Below, piece after piece: positions 23,257 to 31,685 of a stretch of 64,000 nucleotides of DNA. The DNA lies in assembly GCA_040767925.1 (NCBI GenBank), contig JAXGNN010000001.1, forward strand, positions 1,240,001-1,304,000, read 5' to 3'. Both the position numbers and the translations under genes were made by a program. Position 1 is the stretch's first letter, and each line of letters starts with the position of its first letter. Under the pieces are notes generated by a model that saw only the letters and a program-made list of their open reading frames with translations, was not told the DNA's origin and ran no database searches. The DNA comes from Phil1 sp040767925. GTDB lineage: Bacteria > Bacillota > Clostridia > Christensenellales > CAG-138.

Positions 23257-23946
23257 ATGAAGCATGGCAAAAAGTATCAGGAAAGCGCAAAGCTGGTCGA
23301 CCGCCAGAAGTTTTACGATCCGCGCGAGGGCATGGAAGTGGTGATCTCCACCTCCAAGGCCAAGTTTGACGAAACGGTCGAGGCGAGCATCCGCCTCGGC
23401 GTCGACCCCCGCCACGCCGACCAGCAGGTCCGCGGCACGGTGGTCCTCCCGCACGGCACGGGCAAAACCGTCCGCGTGCTGGTCTTCGCCAAGGGCGAGA
23501 AAGCCAAGGAAGCGCAGGACGCCGGCGCGGATTTCGTGGGCGACGACGACCTGATCCGCAAGATCCAGACCGAGAACTGGTTCGACTTCGACGTGTGCGT
23601 CGCGACCCCGGACATGATGGGTTCGATCGGCAAGATCGCCCGCATGCTCGGCCCCAAGGGCCTCATGCCCAACCCCAAGAGCGGCACCGTGACGATGGAC
23701 ATCGCCAAGGCCCTCGCGGACATCAAGGCCGGTAAGGTCGAGTACCGCGTGGACAAGACCTCCATCATCCACGTCCCCGTGGGCAAGGTTTCCTTCGGCC
23801 CCGACAAGCTGGCGGAGAACCTCTCCGCGCTGATGGACGCCGTCATCAAGGCGAAGCCTGCCTCCTCCAAGGGCACTTACATCAAAAGCCTCGTGATCTC
23901 GGCGACGATGGGCCCGGGCGTGAAGTTCAACAGCCTCAAGTTTTAA
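23257..23946 (+). CDS. rplA: 50S ribosomal protein L1
   Basis: Protein of the L1 stalk. The 229-residue product includes ASIRLGVDPRHADQQVRGTV, the FVGDDDLIRKIQ segment and the signature region MGSIGKIARMLGPKGLMPNP-like (residues about 122-141) and GKVSFGPDKLAENL. Start follows an AGGAAGGAAAATAATT site. Length is normal. Confidence 0.98.
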   Translation: MKHGKKYQESAKLVDRQKFYDPREGMEVVISTSKAKFDETVEASIRLGVDPRHADQQVRGTVVLPHGTGKTVRVLVFAKGEKAKEAQDAGADFVGDDDLIRKIQTENWFDFDVCVATPDMMGSIGKIARMLGPKGLMPNPKSGTVTMDIAKALADIKAGKVEYRVDKTSIIHVPVGKVSFGPDKLAENLSALMDAVIKAKPASSKGTYIKSLVISATMGPGVKFNSLKF

Positions 23947-23953
23947 GCTTTTG

Positions 23954-23983
23954 TTGACAAGAAGCGGGGCGGTGTGATACACT
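23954..23983 (+). promoter_or_regulatory. Promoter of rplJ-rplL overlapping a hairpin
   Basis: TTGACA (23954-23959), 18-bp spacer, TACACT (23978-23983). The spacer and -10 form a hairpin (GGGGC-G-GTGT / ACAC-T-GCCCC), which may double as the end signal of the rplK-rplA transcript. Confidence 0.55.
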
Positions 23984-23989
23984 GCCCCG

Positions 23990-24120
23990 TGGAAAATCAA
24001 ATACGGTTCAGCCGAAGACAGCAGGTGCCGCGACGCGGCTTAATATCCCGCCGAGGTGGATTCGATGCGTATCAGCGCGTCCTTCATCCTTTGTCTTAGG
24101 CAAAGGATTTTATTTTGCAA
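23990..24120 (+). ncRNA. L10 leader
   Basis: Contains the conserved L10-leader segments AGCCGAAGACAGCAGGTGCC and TTAATATCCCGCCGAGGT, which form the binding site for the L10(L12)4 complex and give feedback control of rplJ-rplL. A following TCCTTTGTCTTAGGCAAAGGA hairpin-TTTTATTT has terminator form, allowing transcriptional attenuation. Confidence 0.85.
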
Positions 24121-24132
24121 GGAGGTGAAACA

Positions 24133-24654
24133 ATGGCAAACATCAAGAACATCGAGATGAAAGCCAAGCAGGTCGAGGAGATCCGCGAAAAGATCGAAAA
24201 AGCCCAGTCCATGGTCGTGTTCGATTACCGCGGCCTCACGGTCGAGGAAGTGACCAATCTCCGCCGCGAAATGCGCGGAGCCAACGTCGAGTACGTGGTG
24301 CTCAAGAATGGGCTTGTGGAGCGCGCGGCCGAGGCGCTGGGCATCAGCTCCTCCCTCGCCGAGCATCTCAAGGGGCCCTCCGCGTTCGCGTTCGGGTATA
24401 ACGATCCCGTCGCGCCCGCGCGGATTCTGCGCGATTCCATCAAGAAATTCAAGAAGTGCGAGATCAAGGGCGGCCTCATCAACGGCGTCGTATCGGACGC
24501 GGCCGCGATGGAAACCCTGGCGGATCTGCCCTCGCGCGAACAGCTCATCGCAAGGCTTTTGGGCAGCATGATGCGGCCCGTATCCGGCCTCGCCATCGTG
24601 CTCGACCAGATCGCCAAGAAGATGGGCGGCGGCGAGCAAGCGGCTGCCGAGTAA
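24133..24654 (+). CDS. rplJ: 50S ribosomal protein L10
   Basis: Base of the ribosomal stalk, binding L7/L12 dimers. The 173-residue protein has EIREKIEKAQSMVVFDYRGL, NLRREMRGANVEYVVLKN and C-terminal L12-binding helix. AAGGAGGTGAAACA gives the start at 24133. Controlled by the upstream L10 leader. Confidence 0.97.
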   Translation: MANIKNIEMKAKQVEEIREKIEKAQSMVVFDYRGLTVEEVTNLRREMRGANVEYVVLKNGLVERAAEALGISSSLAEHLKGPSAFAFGYNDPVAPARILRDSIKKFKKCEIKGGLINGVVSDAAAMETLADLPSREQLIARLLGSMMRPVSGLAIVLDQIAKKMGGGEQAAAE

Positions 24655-24699
24655 ACTAGGCAAAACGAACAATCCAAACTATTACAGGAGGAGAAGAAA

Positions 24700-25071
<372 letters not shown>

Positions 25072-25088
25072 GGCGTTTGCAGGAATCG

Positions 25089-25122
25089 AAAACGGCCCCG
25101 ATCGGAAGATGGGGGCCGTTTT
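25089..25122 (+). terminator. Intrinsic terminator of the rpl operon
   Basis: AAAACGGCCCC / GGGGCCGTTTT stem with a 12-nt loop and T tract, 18 nt after the rplL stop. Confidence 0.9.
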
Positions 25123-25149
25123 GCCGTCTCCGAAAGACGGGGCGCATCG

Positions 25150-25245
25150 GCGATGCGGCGGGGACGGTTGGGTTTGTTCTTATGATGCGGCGGGGACAGT
25201 TCTGCCGGCCGGCGGAAATGCGCCTGGCAAGCGGAACCGTCCCCT
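25150..25245. repeat. REP-like GGGGACRGTT elements
   Basis: GGGGACGGTT and GGGGACAGTTCTG face GGAACCGTCCCC, giving inverted partners within 90 bp. The same words occur at 35268-35282 and 57072-57320. Such palindromic units are typical of REP elements mobilised by RAYT-type transposases; none is in the window. The rest of 25123-25310 holds no gene. Confidence 0.6.
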
Positions 25246-25311
25246 GTTTTCCAAGAAAGGGCGGGTATGAAATCCGCCTATATATAGATGCATATCCCCG
25301 GCCCATACGAA

Positions 25312-25350
25312 AAGAAACCCCGCCGAACATCGTTCAGGCGGAGGCCGTTT
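25312..25350 (-). terminator. Terminator of the CotH gene
   Basis: Minus strand CCGCCTGAAC-GAT-GTTCGGCGG followed by GGTTTCTTTT. Same hairpin module as at 18833-18875. Confidence 0.7.
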
Positions 25351-25362
25351 CTTATTCCTAAT

Positions 25363-25390
25363 AATGTCAGTTGTCAGTTTTCAATTGTCA
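25363..25390. repeat. TGACAAT heptamer array across the CotH stop
   Basis: Minus strand TGACAAT, TGAAAAC, TGACAAC, TGACATT. The first two heptamers encode the last residues LTIEN of the CotH protein, and the TGA of the third is its stop codon. Confidence 0.8.
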
Positions 25391-27803
25391 ATTGCCCGAA
25401 GTACAGCGCCACTTCCCCCTCCGTCATGTCGAAGACATCGACCGCGTCCGCCGCGAGGAGCCCCGCGCGGTCCGCCGCGCGGCCCGCGCCGTTTCGGACG
25501 AAATCGCGCAGCCTCTCCACCTGCTCGCGCCAGCCGTCCATGCTCCTTCGCCAGCGGGCGCACTCGTAGGGCATGTCGGCCTCGAGCTCCCTCTCCATTT
25601 CATCGATGCGGGCGAGCACGTTTTCGCTTGCGAAGGCGGTCGAAAGCGCGTACCCGACGCGCGCGAGGAAGCGCGCGCGGAAGGACGCGTTCGTCAGGAG
25701 CGCGCGCATGACGACGTTGTTGTGCCCGCGCAGGTTTTTGCGCGCGCCGAGAAGTATGGTAAACGGGTTTCTCGCGGGAGGCTCGGTGAACGCCCAGTCG
25801 AGGTCGAAAAACACCACGCGCCACTTGCCGTCCCCCTCGGACGAGCGGATGTGGCGGATGTTCGCGAAATCGTGGTCCCCGCCGTATGCGCGGGCGATGT
25901 AGTAATCCATGAGGCTGTTCTCGTCGATGCGCGCGAGCGCGTAGGCGCACTTCCCGTCGTCCGACAGGTCGCCGTTTTTTCGGCAGTAATCGAGCAGCTC
26001 GAACCAGGTTTCCCCGTCGCCGCGGATGGCGTAATCCCAGCCCTCGATGACCGACACGGACTCGGGGGATGTGTTCAAGTGGGAGGCGACGTAGCCTTCC
26101 CGCACCCATTCGCGCACGAAGTAGATGCCGAAGTATTGCTCGTTGATGTAGAGGTCGACCGGCCGGTACGCCTGCACGTGGAGCGTATCCATATCGGCAC
26201 GGCCGACGAGGGAGGTCATGAGCTCATCCCGGAAAAGGGCGCGCGCCTGGTCCTCGCTGCCGGAGCGCAGCACGAGCGCGTCGAAGGCGGAGACGCCGAG
26301 CCCCGGAAACATGTCGTACTCGAGCGAGCCTGCCCCGTAGATCTTCCTGAACTTCACGCGAAACGACTTCTTGGGGAGTTCCCGGCTGCCCGCGCCGAAG
26401 ATGGACACGCCGCAGTTGATCGAGAATTCCTCCCGCCCGTCGATGAAAAGCGAGAGGTTTGCCCGCACCTCGCGGCTGCCAAGGTAGTTTTCATAGATGC
26501 TCCCGCCGCCCGTGATTGTTCCCCGCGGGGCCGTGAGCTTCAATACGGGGAGCGCGTAATCCGGCTCCCCGATGAAGTAGTTGAACGCGACGGGCGCGGA
26601 GGCCGCCTCCCCGTCGTAGGCGCGGGCGCGCACGGCCAAGGTCGCGGCGATTTGAATGGGCGTCCCGTCGTAGCGCCTGCCGCGCGTCCGCGAAGGCTCG
26701 GCGCCGTTGAGGGTATAGTAGATCTCCCCCTCGCCCGAAAGGGTCAGTTCGACGGGGCCTTCGTACATGCCGGGCGCCACGGAGGCTTCGGGCGCCTGAA
26801 GCGGCGCGCTCCGGCCCTCCGCATTGTCTGCGCCGATGCTCGGCGGCTGGAAGACGGCGTAAAACTCCCCCGCGCGCCCGTAGCTGACGTTCGATTCGAG
26901 CGGCGGCACGAGGAGCGCGTCGGCGATCCTTCCGTCCGCCCCGGTGAGGTAGAGCGCCTCCCCGTCCGCGCCGATTTTAAAGCACGCGCCGGAGGAATCC
27001 CCCGTCGCGGGGACGACGTAGACGCCGCCGGGTTCGAGCGCGATTTCCGGCAACCGCCAGAGAAAAAGGTCGTCGGCATCGTCCGAAAGATAATAATCCG
27101 AAAGGTCGATCGTCTCTCCTGAGAGGTTTTTCAATTCGATCGCGTCGGGCAGCGCGCCGTTATAGGAAAACGCGCCGCCGTTTTTCGAGAGCACCTCGTT
27201 GATGACGAGCCCGCGCGGCAGCGAGGCGCGGTACGCGGCGTACCCCTCCTCCGTGTTGGGGAAGCCGGGCGTCATAAAGGCGCAAACGCCCTCCGCGGCG
27301 TACGATTCGTTTGGCGCGAGCGCGGGATAGGAAAGCAGATCGGAGGTTTGCCCGCCCGCGAGCGTGACGACCACCTCTCCCCCCTCCTTGGGCAGGTTGA
27401 AGGGGATTTCCTCCCCGCAGTCGAGCACGAGGAAGCCACCCGCTTCGAGGGTCAGCCCGGGCAGCCGGCATTCGTAAGGGTGGAAGCGGTCGCGCGAAAT
27501 GTAATAATCGGAAAGGTCGACTTCCCCGTCCGAGGTGTTGAACAGCTCGATCCAGTCCGAGAAGCCCGCGTTCGGATGCGTTTCGTTGTCCGCAGAAAGC
27601 TCGCTGATCATGAGGCTGGCTTCCGCTTCCGGGGCGAACTCCTGCGCCGGGGAAGCGGCGTTTGCCGGGGAAGCGGACGGCATGGGGGATTGCGCGGCTT
27701 CCTCCGCGGCCGCCGCGCAGCCGCACAGCGCGCAAACGAAAAGCCCTCCCGCGAAAAGCAGGGCGAAAGGGAGCAAAAGGCGGCGGATCCGGCGTGCAGG
27801 CAT
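25374..27803 (-). CDS. CotH-kinase lipoprotein with lamin-tail domains
   Basis: An 809-residue exported protein. It has a lipoprotein signal peptide (FVCALCGCAAA, lipid on the cysteine), two lamin-tail-type domains (about 65-165 and 200-310: SLMISELSADN, GLVINEVLSKNG, each with DWIELFNTS or DAIELKNLS), a chitobiase-C-terminal-like domain (ELTLSGEGEIYYTLNG) and a CotH protein-kinase-like domain (DHDFANIRH, FFDLDWAFTEP with metal ligands). CotH kinases phosphorylate spore-coat or surface proteins; such extracellular multi-domain forms are common in clostridia. Its reading frame runs two heptamers into a repeat array. Probably surface- or spore-associated. Confidence 0.88.
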   Translation of the reverse strand: MPARRIRRLLLPFALLFAGGLFVCALCGCAAAAEEAAQSPMPSASPANAASPAQEFAPEAEASLMISELSADNETHPNAGFSDWIELFNTSDGEVDLSDYYISRDRFHPYECRLPGLTLEAGGFLVLDCGEEIPFNLPKEGGEVVVTLAGGQTSDLLSYPALAPNESYAAEGVCAFMTPGFPNTEEGYAAYRASLPRGLVINEVLSKNGGAFSYNGALPDAIELKNLSGETIDLSDYYLSDDADDLFLWRLPEIALEPGGVYVVPATGDSSGACFKIGADGEALYLTGADGRIADALLVPPLESNVSYGRAGEFYAVFQPPSIGADNAEGRSAPLQAPEASVAPGMYEGPVELTLSGEGEIYYTLNGAEPSRTRGRRYDGTPIQIAATLAVRARAYDGEAASAPVAFNYFIGEPDYALPVLKLTAPRGTITGGGSIYENYLGSREVRANLSLFIDGREEFSINCGVSIFGAGSRELPKKSFRVKFRKIYGAGSLEYDMFPGLGVSAFDALVLRSGSEDQARALFRDELMTSLVGRADMDTLHVQAYRPVDLYINEQYFGIYFVREWVREGYVASHLNTSPESVSVIEGWDYAIRGDGETWFELLDYCRKNGDLSDDGKCAYALARIDENSLMDYYIARAYGGDHDFANIRHIRSSEGDGKWRVVFFDLDWAFTEPPARNPFTILLGARKNLRGHNNVVMRALLTNASFRARFLARVGYALSTAFASENVLARIDEMERELEADMPYECARWRRSMDGWREQVERLRDFVRNGAGRAADRAGLLAADAVDVFDMTEGEVALYFGQLTIEN

Positions 27804-27871
27804 AGGCGCTCCGACAGGAAGGATTTACATCATCATACCACAGGCGACGTTTTCCGACAAATCCCGAAAAC

Positions 27872-27900
27872 TTGACAAACCGGCGGCCCGAAAGGATAAT
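27872..27900 (+). promoter_or_regulatory. Promoter of the SPFH gene
   Basis: TTGACA (27872-27877), 17-bp spacer, GATAAT (27895-27900). Confidence 0.7.
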
Positions 27901-27951
27901 ATACCTAAACTTGGAACGATTTTAATGCATATCCATAGGAGGAGGCAATCA

Positions 27952-29148
27952 ATGGGCATCATCAAGGCAATCACCGGCGCCATAGGCGGCGCGCTCGCCG
28001 ATTCGTGGCTCGAGGTCGTCGAATGCGGCGACATGGGCAGCGGCACCGTTTTCGCCGGCGGCGTGAAGGTGCGCCAGGGCGACAGGCGCAACCAGAACGT
28101 CAAGGGCACGGCGGACACGGTATCCAACGGCTCCATCATCCACGTCTACGACAACCAGTTCATGATGCTGGTCGACGGAGGCAAGGTGGTGGACTACACG
28201 GCGGAGCCCGGCTACTTCAAGGTGGACAATTCCTCCATGCCTTCCCTCTTCAACGGCCAGTTCGGCGACTCCCTCAAGGAAACCTTCCAGCGCATCAAGT
28301 ATGGCGGCACGCCTTCCTCGGCACAGAGGGTGTTCTTCGTCAACCTGCAGGAGATCAAGGGCATCCGCTTCGGCACGCGGAACCCCATCAACTATTTCGA
28401 CAGCTTTTATAATTCCGAGCTTTTCCTGCGCGCGCACGGCACCTATTCCATCAAGGTGACCGATCCGCTCAAGTTCTACGCGGAGGCGATCCCCCGCAAC
28501 GCCGGGAACGTGGACATCAACGACATCAACGAGCAGTACCTCAACGAGTTCCTCGAAGCGCTGCAGAGCGCCATCAACCAGATGAGCGCGGACGGCATCC
28601 GCATCAGCTTCGTCTCGAGCAAGACGCGCGAGCTCTCGAAGTACATGGCCGACACGCTCGACGCGGACTGGAACCAGCTGCGCGGCATGCAGGTGCAGGC
28701 CGTGGGCATCGGCTCCCTCTCCTACGACGAGGAGAGCCAGAAGCTCATCAACATGCGAAACGCGGGCGCCATGCTCTCCGACCCCTCCGTGCGCGAGGGC
28801 TATGTGCAGGGCGCGATGGCGCGCGGCATCGAGAACGCCGGCAGCAACGAGGCGGGCGCGGGCGCGGCCTTCATGGGCGTGGGCCTCGCGATGAACGCCT
28901 CGGGCAATGTGGCGGGCGCGTTCTCCAGCGCCAACCAGCAGCAGATGCAGAATCAGCAGCAACAGGCGCAGCAGGCGGGCGGCTGGAAGTGCGCCTGCGG
29001 CGCGGACAACGGCGCCAATATGGCCTTCTGCCCGAGCTGCGGCGGCAAGAAGCCCGCGCAGAGCGCGGCGGCGTTCTGCTCCGACTGCGGCACGAAGTTT
29101 GAGCCAAGCGCGCGCTTCTGCCCCGGATGCGGGAGGAAGCTGCAATAA
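27952..29148 (+). CDS. SPFH-domain protein with C-terminal zinc ribbons (YdjI-like)
   Basis: A 398-residue membrane-scaffold-type protein. The SPFH (band 7) domain occupies roughly residues 20-260 (VFFVNLQEIKGIRFGTRNPI, the DINDINEQYLNEFLEALQSA helix). A glutamine-rich linker (QQQMQNQQQQAQQ) leads to two double-CXXC zinc ribbons, CACG...CPSCG and CSDCG...CPGCG. YdjI-like proteins act in envelope stress complexes with phage-shock proteins in Bacillus; that role is inferred. AGGAGGAGGCAATCA precedes the ATG. Single-gene unit with its own promoter and terminator. Confidence 0.88.
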   Translation: MGIIKAITGAIGGALADSWLEVVECGDMGSGTVFAGGVKVRQGDRRNQNVKGTADTVSNGSIIHVYDNQFMMLVDGGKVVDYTAEPGYFKVDNSSMPSLFNGQFGDSLKETFQRIKYGGTPSSAQRVFFVNLQEIKGIRFGTRNPINYFDSFYNSELFLRAHGTYSIKVTDPLKFYAEAIPRNAGNVDINDINEQYLNEFLEALQSAINQMSADGIRISFVSSKTRELSKYMADTLDADWNQLRGMQVQAVGIGSLSYDEESQKLINMRNAGAMLSDPSVREGYVQGAMARGIENAGSNEAGAGAAFMGVGLAMNASGNVAGAFSSANQQQMQNQQQQAQQAGGWKCACGADNGANMAFCPSCGGKKPAQSAAAFCSDCGTKFEPSARFCPGCGRKLQ

Positions 29149-29149
29149 C

Positions 29150-29163
29150 TGACGATTGACAAA
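29150..29163. repeat. Degenerate heptamer pair after the SPFH gene
   Basis: TGACGAT and TGACAAA start 2 nt after the TAA stop codon; a short member of the TGACAAT family. Confidence 0.5.
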
Positions 29164-29191
29164 GAAGACCTCCGCCGCGGCGGAGGTCTTC
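29164..29191. terminator. Bidirectional terminator between SPFH and AraC-kinase genes
   Basis: A 28-bp perfect palindrome with GACCTCCGCC/GGCGGAGGTC arms between convergent genes; the T tract is short (CTTCTCCC). Confidence 0.65.
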
Positions 29192-29240
29192 TCCCGTAAA
29201 ACGGGCGACCGATCATCAAGGCTGAAAGGGGCGCGGGCGC

Positions 29241-30539
29241 TCAAAATATCCGTTCGATTTGGGCCCTTTGTTCAACGATATATCGGAACATTTTGCGGTT
29301 TGTTTTTGCGAGCTGTTTGTATTCCTCCCGGCTTTCAAAGTAGGCGGCGCAAATCATTTCGATCGAGCAGATCACATAGAACACCGCCTGTTTTTCGTGC
29401 GGGGTCAGCCTGCACACGCTGTCATAGCCGTGCAGTATGCCGCCGAGGATGTCGAGCCAGCAGCCATATCCCTCGTCGCCGGACTCGCACAATATGCCGG
29501 TCGCGCAATAACAGGGGTCCCACAGGCGAACGTTCACCTCGCTCAAATCGAAGTCGATAAACCCGCTCACCTCGCCCCCGTCGAACAGGATATTGCTCGG
29601 GTTGGGATCGCGGTGAATAAGCTGCTTTGGCAGTTCGTCATGCAGCTTTCCGAAGGCCGCGGCGTAATCCTCAAAAAAAGCTTCGTCGAACCCCATGTTC
29701 CATTGGACGTTTTGCTGCCGCACGTTCGCAAGCGCCCAATTGGAGACGCTTTGATACAGGTTGACCTCGTCGGGCAGAATCTCCTTTTGCACCTTCAAAA
29801 GCGCCTTATGGAGGCGGGCGATGCTTTCGCCGTATTGTTCAGCGAAGCCGATCCGGTTCGCACCGAATCTGTCCGCTTTGGGGAGCGGGCCGCCCTTCAG
29901 TTTGCGGGTCAATACGAAAAGCTCCTCGCCCTCCAGGTACTCCTCCCCCGCTTTCGTCGATACGGGCAGGGGCGAATGAAAGCCCTGGCCGGACAGCGCT
30001 TTGATGATTTTCAGGTTTTTCATCATCGTTTCCCGTTTTCCGGTTTTCAGGATCAGCTCGCAGCCCACGGTCCAGACGTTTCCTGAAACCCTCGTTCCGT
30101 CCATGACGTAAACATCGCCGATCGGCAGGTCTTTTTCGATCTCCCAGTTCGCGAGGATATTCCTCAGTTCCCTTTCGGTATACACGTTTGCCACCTCCGG
30201 TTTATTGGGTTTATGACGGTGATAAATCGAGAGATACTTGCGCGGAGAGCAGCCGTAGAGCTTTACGAACGCCTTATAAAACCCGGCATAGGTATCAAAA
30301 CCGTACTCCAGCACGACGTCGATCGCCTTCCTCCCATCGGCGATTTCACCGAGCGCATGGTCGAGCCGCCGTTTTAGGATATACCCGAGCACGGACGAAC
30401 CCATCGCCGCGGAAAACAGGCGGCAATAATGAAAGGTCGAATAGTTCGCCATGCGCGCCAGCTCGTCGGCGGTCATGTCGGTTTTAAGGTTTTGCTCGAT
30501 GTAATCGAGGCTCGTTTGGATGATTCCGGGCGTTTGCAT
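29241..30539 (-). CDS. AraC-type HTH fused to aminoglycoside-phosphotransferase-like kinase
   Basis: A 432-residue two-domain protein. Residues about 5-105 form an AraC/XylS double helix-turn-helix (MTADELARMANYSTFHYCRL, and LEYGFDTYAGFYKAF followed by GCSPRKY). The rest is a protein-kinase-like APH domain with the catalytic HRDPNPSNILF and the metal-binding IDFDLSEV. A DNA-binding head on a small-molecule kinase suggests a regulator that phosphorylates its effector, or an enzyme that autoregulates. Start at 30539 (MQTPGIIQTS) follows ACGGAGGGGAGA. GC content is visibly lower than its neighbours, suggesting transfer. Confidence 0.85.
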   Translation of the reverse strand: MQTPGIIQTSLDYIEQNLKTDMTADELARMANYSTFHYCRLFSAAMGSSVLGYILKRRLDHALGEIADGRKAIDVVLEYGFDTYAGFYKAFVKLYGCSPRKYLSIYHRHKPNKPEVANVYTERELRNILANWEIEKDLPIGDVYVMDGTRVSGNVWTVGCELILKTGKRETMMKNLKIIKALSGQGFHSPLPVSTKAGEEYLEGEELFVLTRKLKGGPLPKADRFGANRIGFAEQYGESIARLHKALLKVQKEILPDEVNLYQSVSNWALANVRQQNVQWNMGFDEAFFEDYAAAFGKLHDELPKQLIHRDPNPSNILFDGGEVSGFIDFDLSEVNVRLWDPCYCATGILCESGDEGYGCWLDILGGILHGYDSVCRLTPHEKQAVFYVICSIEMICAAYFESREEYKQLAKTNRKMFRYIVEQRAQIERIF

Positions 30540-30680
30540 GGGCGTCTCCCCTCCGTACGGCAGCTTCAGTATACCGCGGAAGGCTTGCGGGAACATTTCC
30601 TGTTTGGTTGTTCTTTACAAATAGTTCGTTCAGAAGTTTGATCTGATTGATGCGAGCTGGCGAAGAGGCGTACGAACCGA

Positions 30681-31436
30681 TTAATCCCCGAAGCGGAGCC
30701 GGACGACGAACGAGGGCGTCCCGTCGGGCAGCACCGCGCCGCGAAGCAGAAGCGCGCCATCCTTTTCGGCGCGCTCCAGGACGAGCGCGTCGCCGAGCTT
30801 CAGCTCGCGCATGAAATAGACGTCGAGCCTGCGGAGCCTGTCCATCGCCGCGCGCTCGCCTTCCGACATGGCGTCGTAGGCGATTTCGCCGTACCGCCTG
30901 TTGTTGACGTGGCCGAGGCCGTCGAGCCAGCTCGGGCGGACGCGGCGCTCCTCCACGGGCCGGAAGGCGAGCCCTTCATCTGAAAAGCGGCTTTCGGCAT
31001 CGAGGAGCTTTTTCCCCTCGGGAAGGGAGAAACGCGCGTGCACGGAGGAATCCAGGCAGAGCCTTCGCGATTTGACGTCGAGCAGCGCGAAGAAGCCCGC
31101 GCCGCGCATCGCTTCGGTTCCGCTTTCGTCGCGCGCGGTGAAATCGCGCCGGTAGACGGGACCGTGCCTCGCGGCGTGCCACGTTTGGGCCGTCAGCCTC
31201 TCCCCGGCCCTCACCGCCCGGTCGAGGGAAAGGTTCATCGCGATCATCACCCACGCCACGCCGTAGCGCGGCACGATGGTGGGCATGTCCATGTCGACGG
31301 CCGCCAGGTGCTTCTCGAACAAGGCGGAGAACACCTGCTGGTACGAGGCGATCATGAGCGCGCCGCGCTCGTTGAAGAGCGAGGTGTCCAGCGTCAGGGG
31401 ATAGGAATAATCAAGCTCGTTGAGGGAAACGATCAA
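30681..31436 (-). CDS. Acyl-ACP thioesterase family protein
   Basis: A 251-residue protein with two hot-dog domains as in FatA/FatB-type bacterial acyl-ACP thioesterases, which release fatty acids from acyl carrier protein. Features: an N-terminal strand pattern YSYPLTLDTSLFNERGALM, the long central helix region IASYQQVFSALFEKHL, AMNLSLDRAVRAGERLTAQT, and the second-domain catalytic region WLDGLGHVNNRRYGEIAYDAM with Asn and His in GHVNN. The start is a TTG at 31436 placed 6 nt after AGGAGG; no better ATG fits. It lies upstream of the gamma-like decarboxylase gene on the other side of a short gap and is transcribed in the same direction. Confidence 0.8.
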   Translation of the reverse strand: MIVSLNELDYSYPLTLDTSLFNERGALMIASYQQVFSALFEKHLAAVDMDMPTIVPRYGVAWVMIAMNLSLDRAVRAGERLTAQTWHAARHGPVYRRDFTARDESGTEAMRGAGFFALLDVKSRRLCLDSSVHARFSLPEGKKLLDAESRFSDEGLAFRPVEERRVRPSWLDGLGHVNNRRYGEIAYDAMSEGERAAMDRLRRLDVYFMRELKLGDALVLERAEKDGALLLRGAVLPDGTPSFVVRLRFGD

Positions 31437-31508
31437 ATTCTGCCTCCTGAAAACCCGCGGCGGCCGCCGGATGAAAGAGGCCCGGGAGAGCCCCGGGCCG
31501 CCTGTTAT

Positions 31509-31673
31509 TTAAGCTTTCTTCTTCGTGGCCCGGTTGAGTATCGCGACGAACACCCAGATGATGGCGATCACGATGAATATGCCGAGCATCCCCCTGAGCA
31601 TGACCATGAGGGATTGGAGCAGCGTTTCAGGCGCCCACTTGAGGGCGATTGCAGAGAGCGAAACGGAAAACAT
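31509..31673 (-). CDS. Small membrane protein, OadG-like decarboxylase gamma subunit
   Basis: A 54-residue protein (MFSVSLSAIALKWAPE...) with one transmembrane helix (GMLGIFIVIAIIWVFVAIL) and a lysine-rich end (NRATKKKA). It starts 12 nt after the Na+-decarboxylase beta subunit gene, preceded by TAAGGAGGTAACGCC. OadG/gamma subunits are small one-helix proteins that help assemble and anchor the decarboxylase complex; this one is shorter than usual and lacks the C-terminal zinc-binding tail, so the call rests on position and topology. Confidence 0.65.
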   Translation of the reverse strand: MFSVSLSAIALKWAPETLLQSLMVMLRGMLGIFIVIAIIWVFVAILNRATKKKA

Positions 31674-31685
31674 GGCGTTACCTCC

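Noticed and set aside
25371..27122. Long plus-strand open frame opposite the CotH gene
   Set aside because: Antisense to a well-supported lipoprotein gene; no start signals or motifs.
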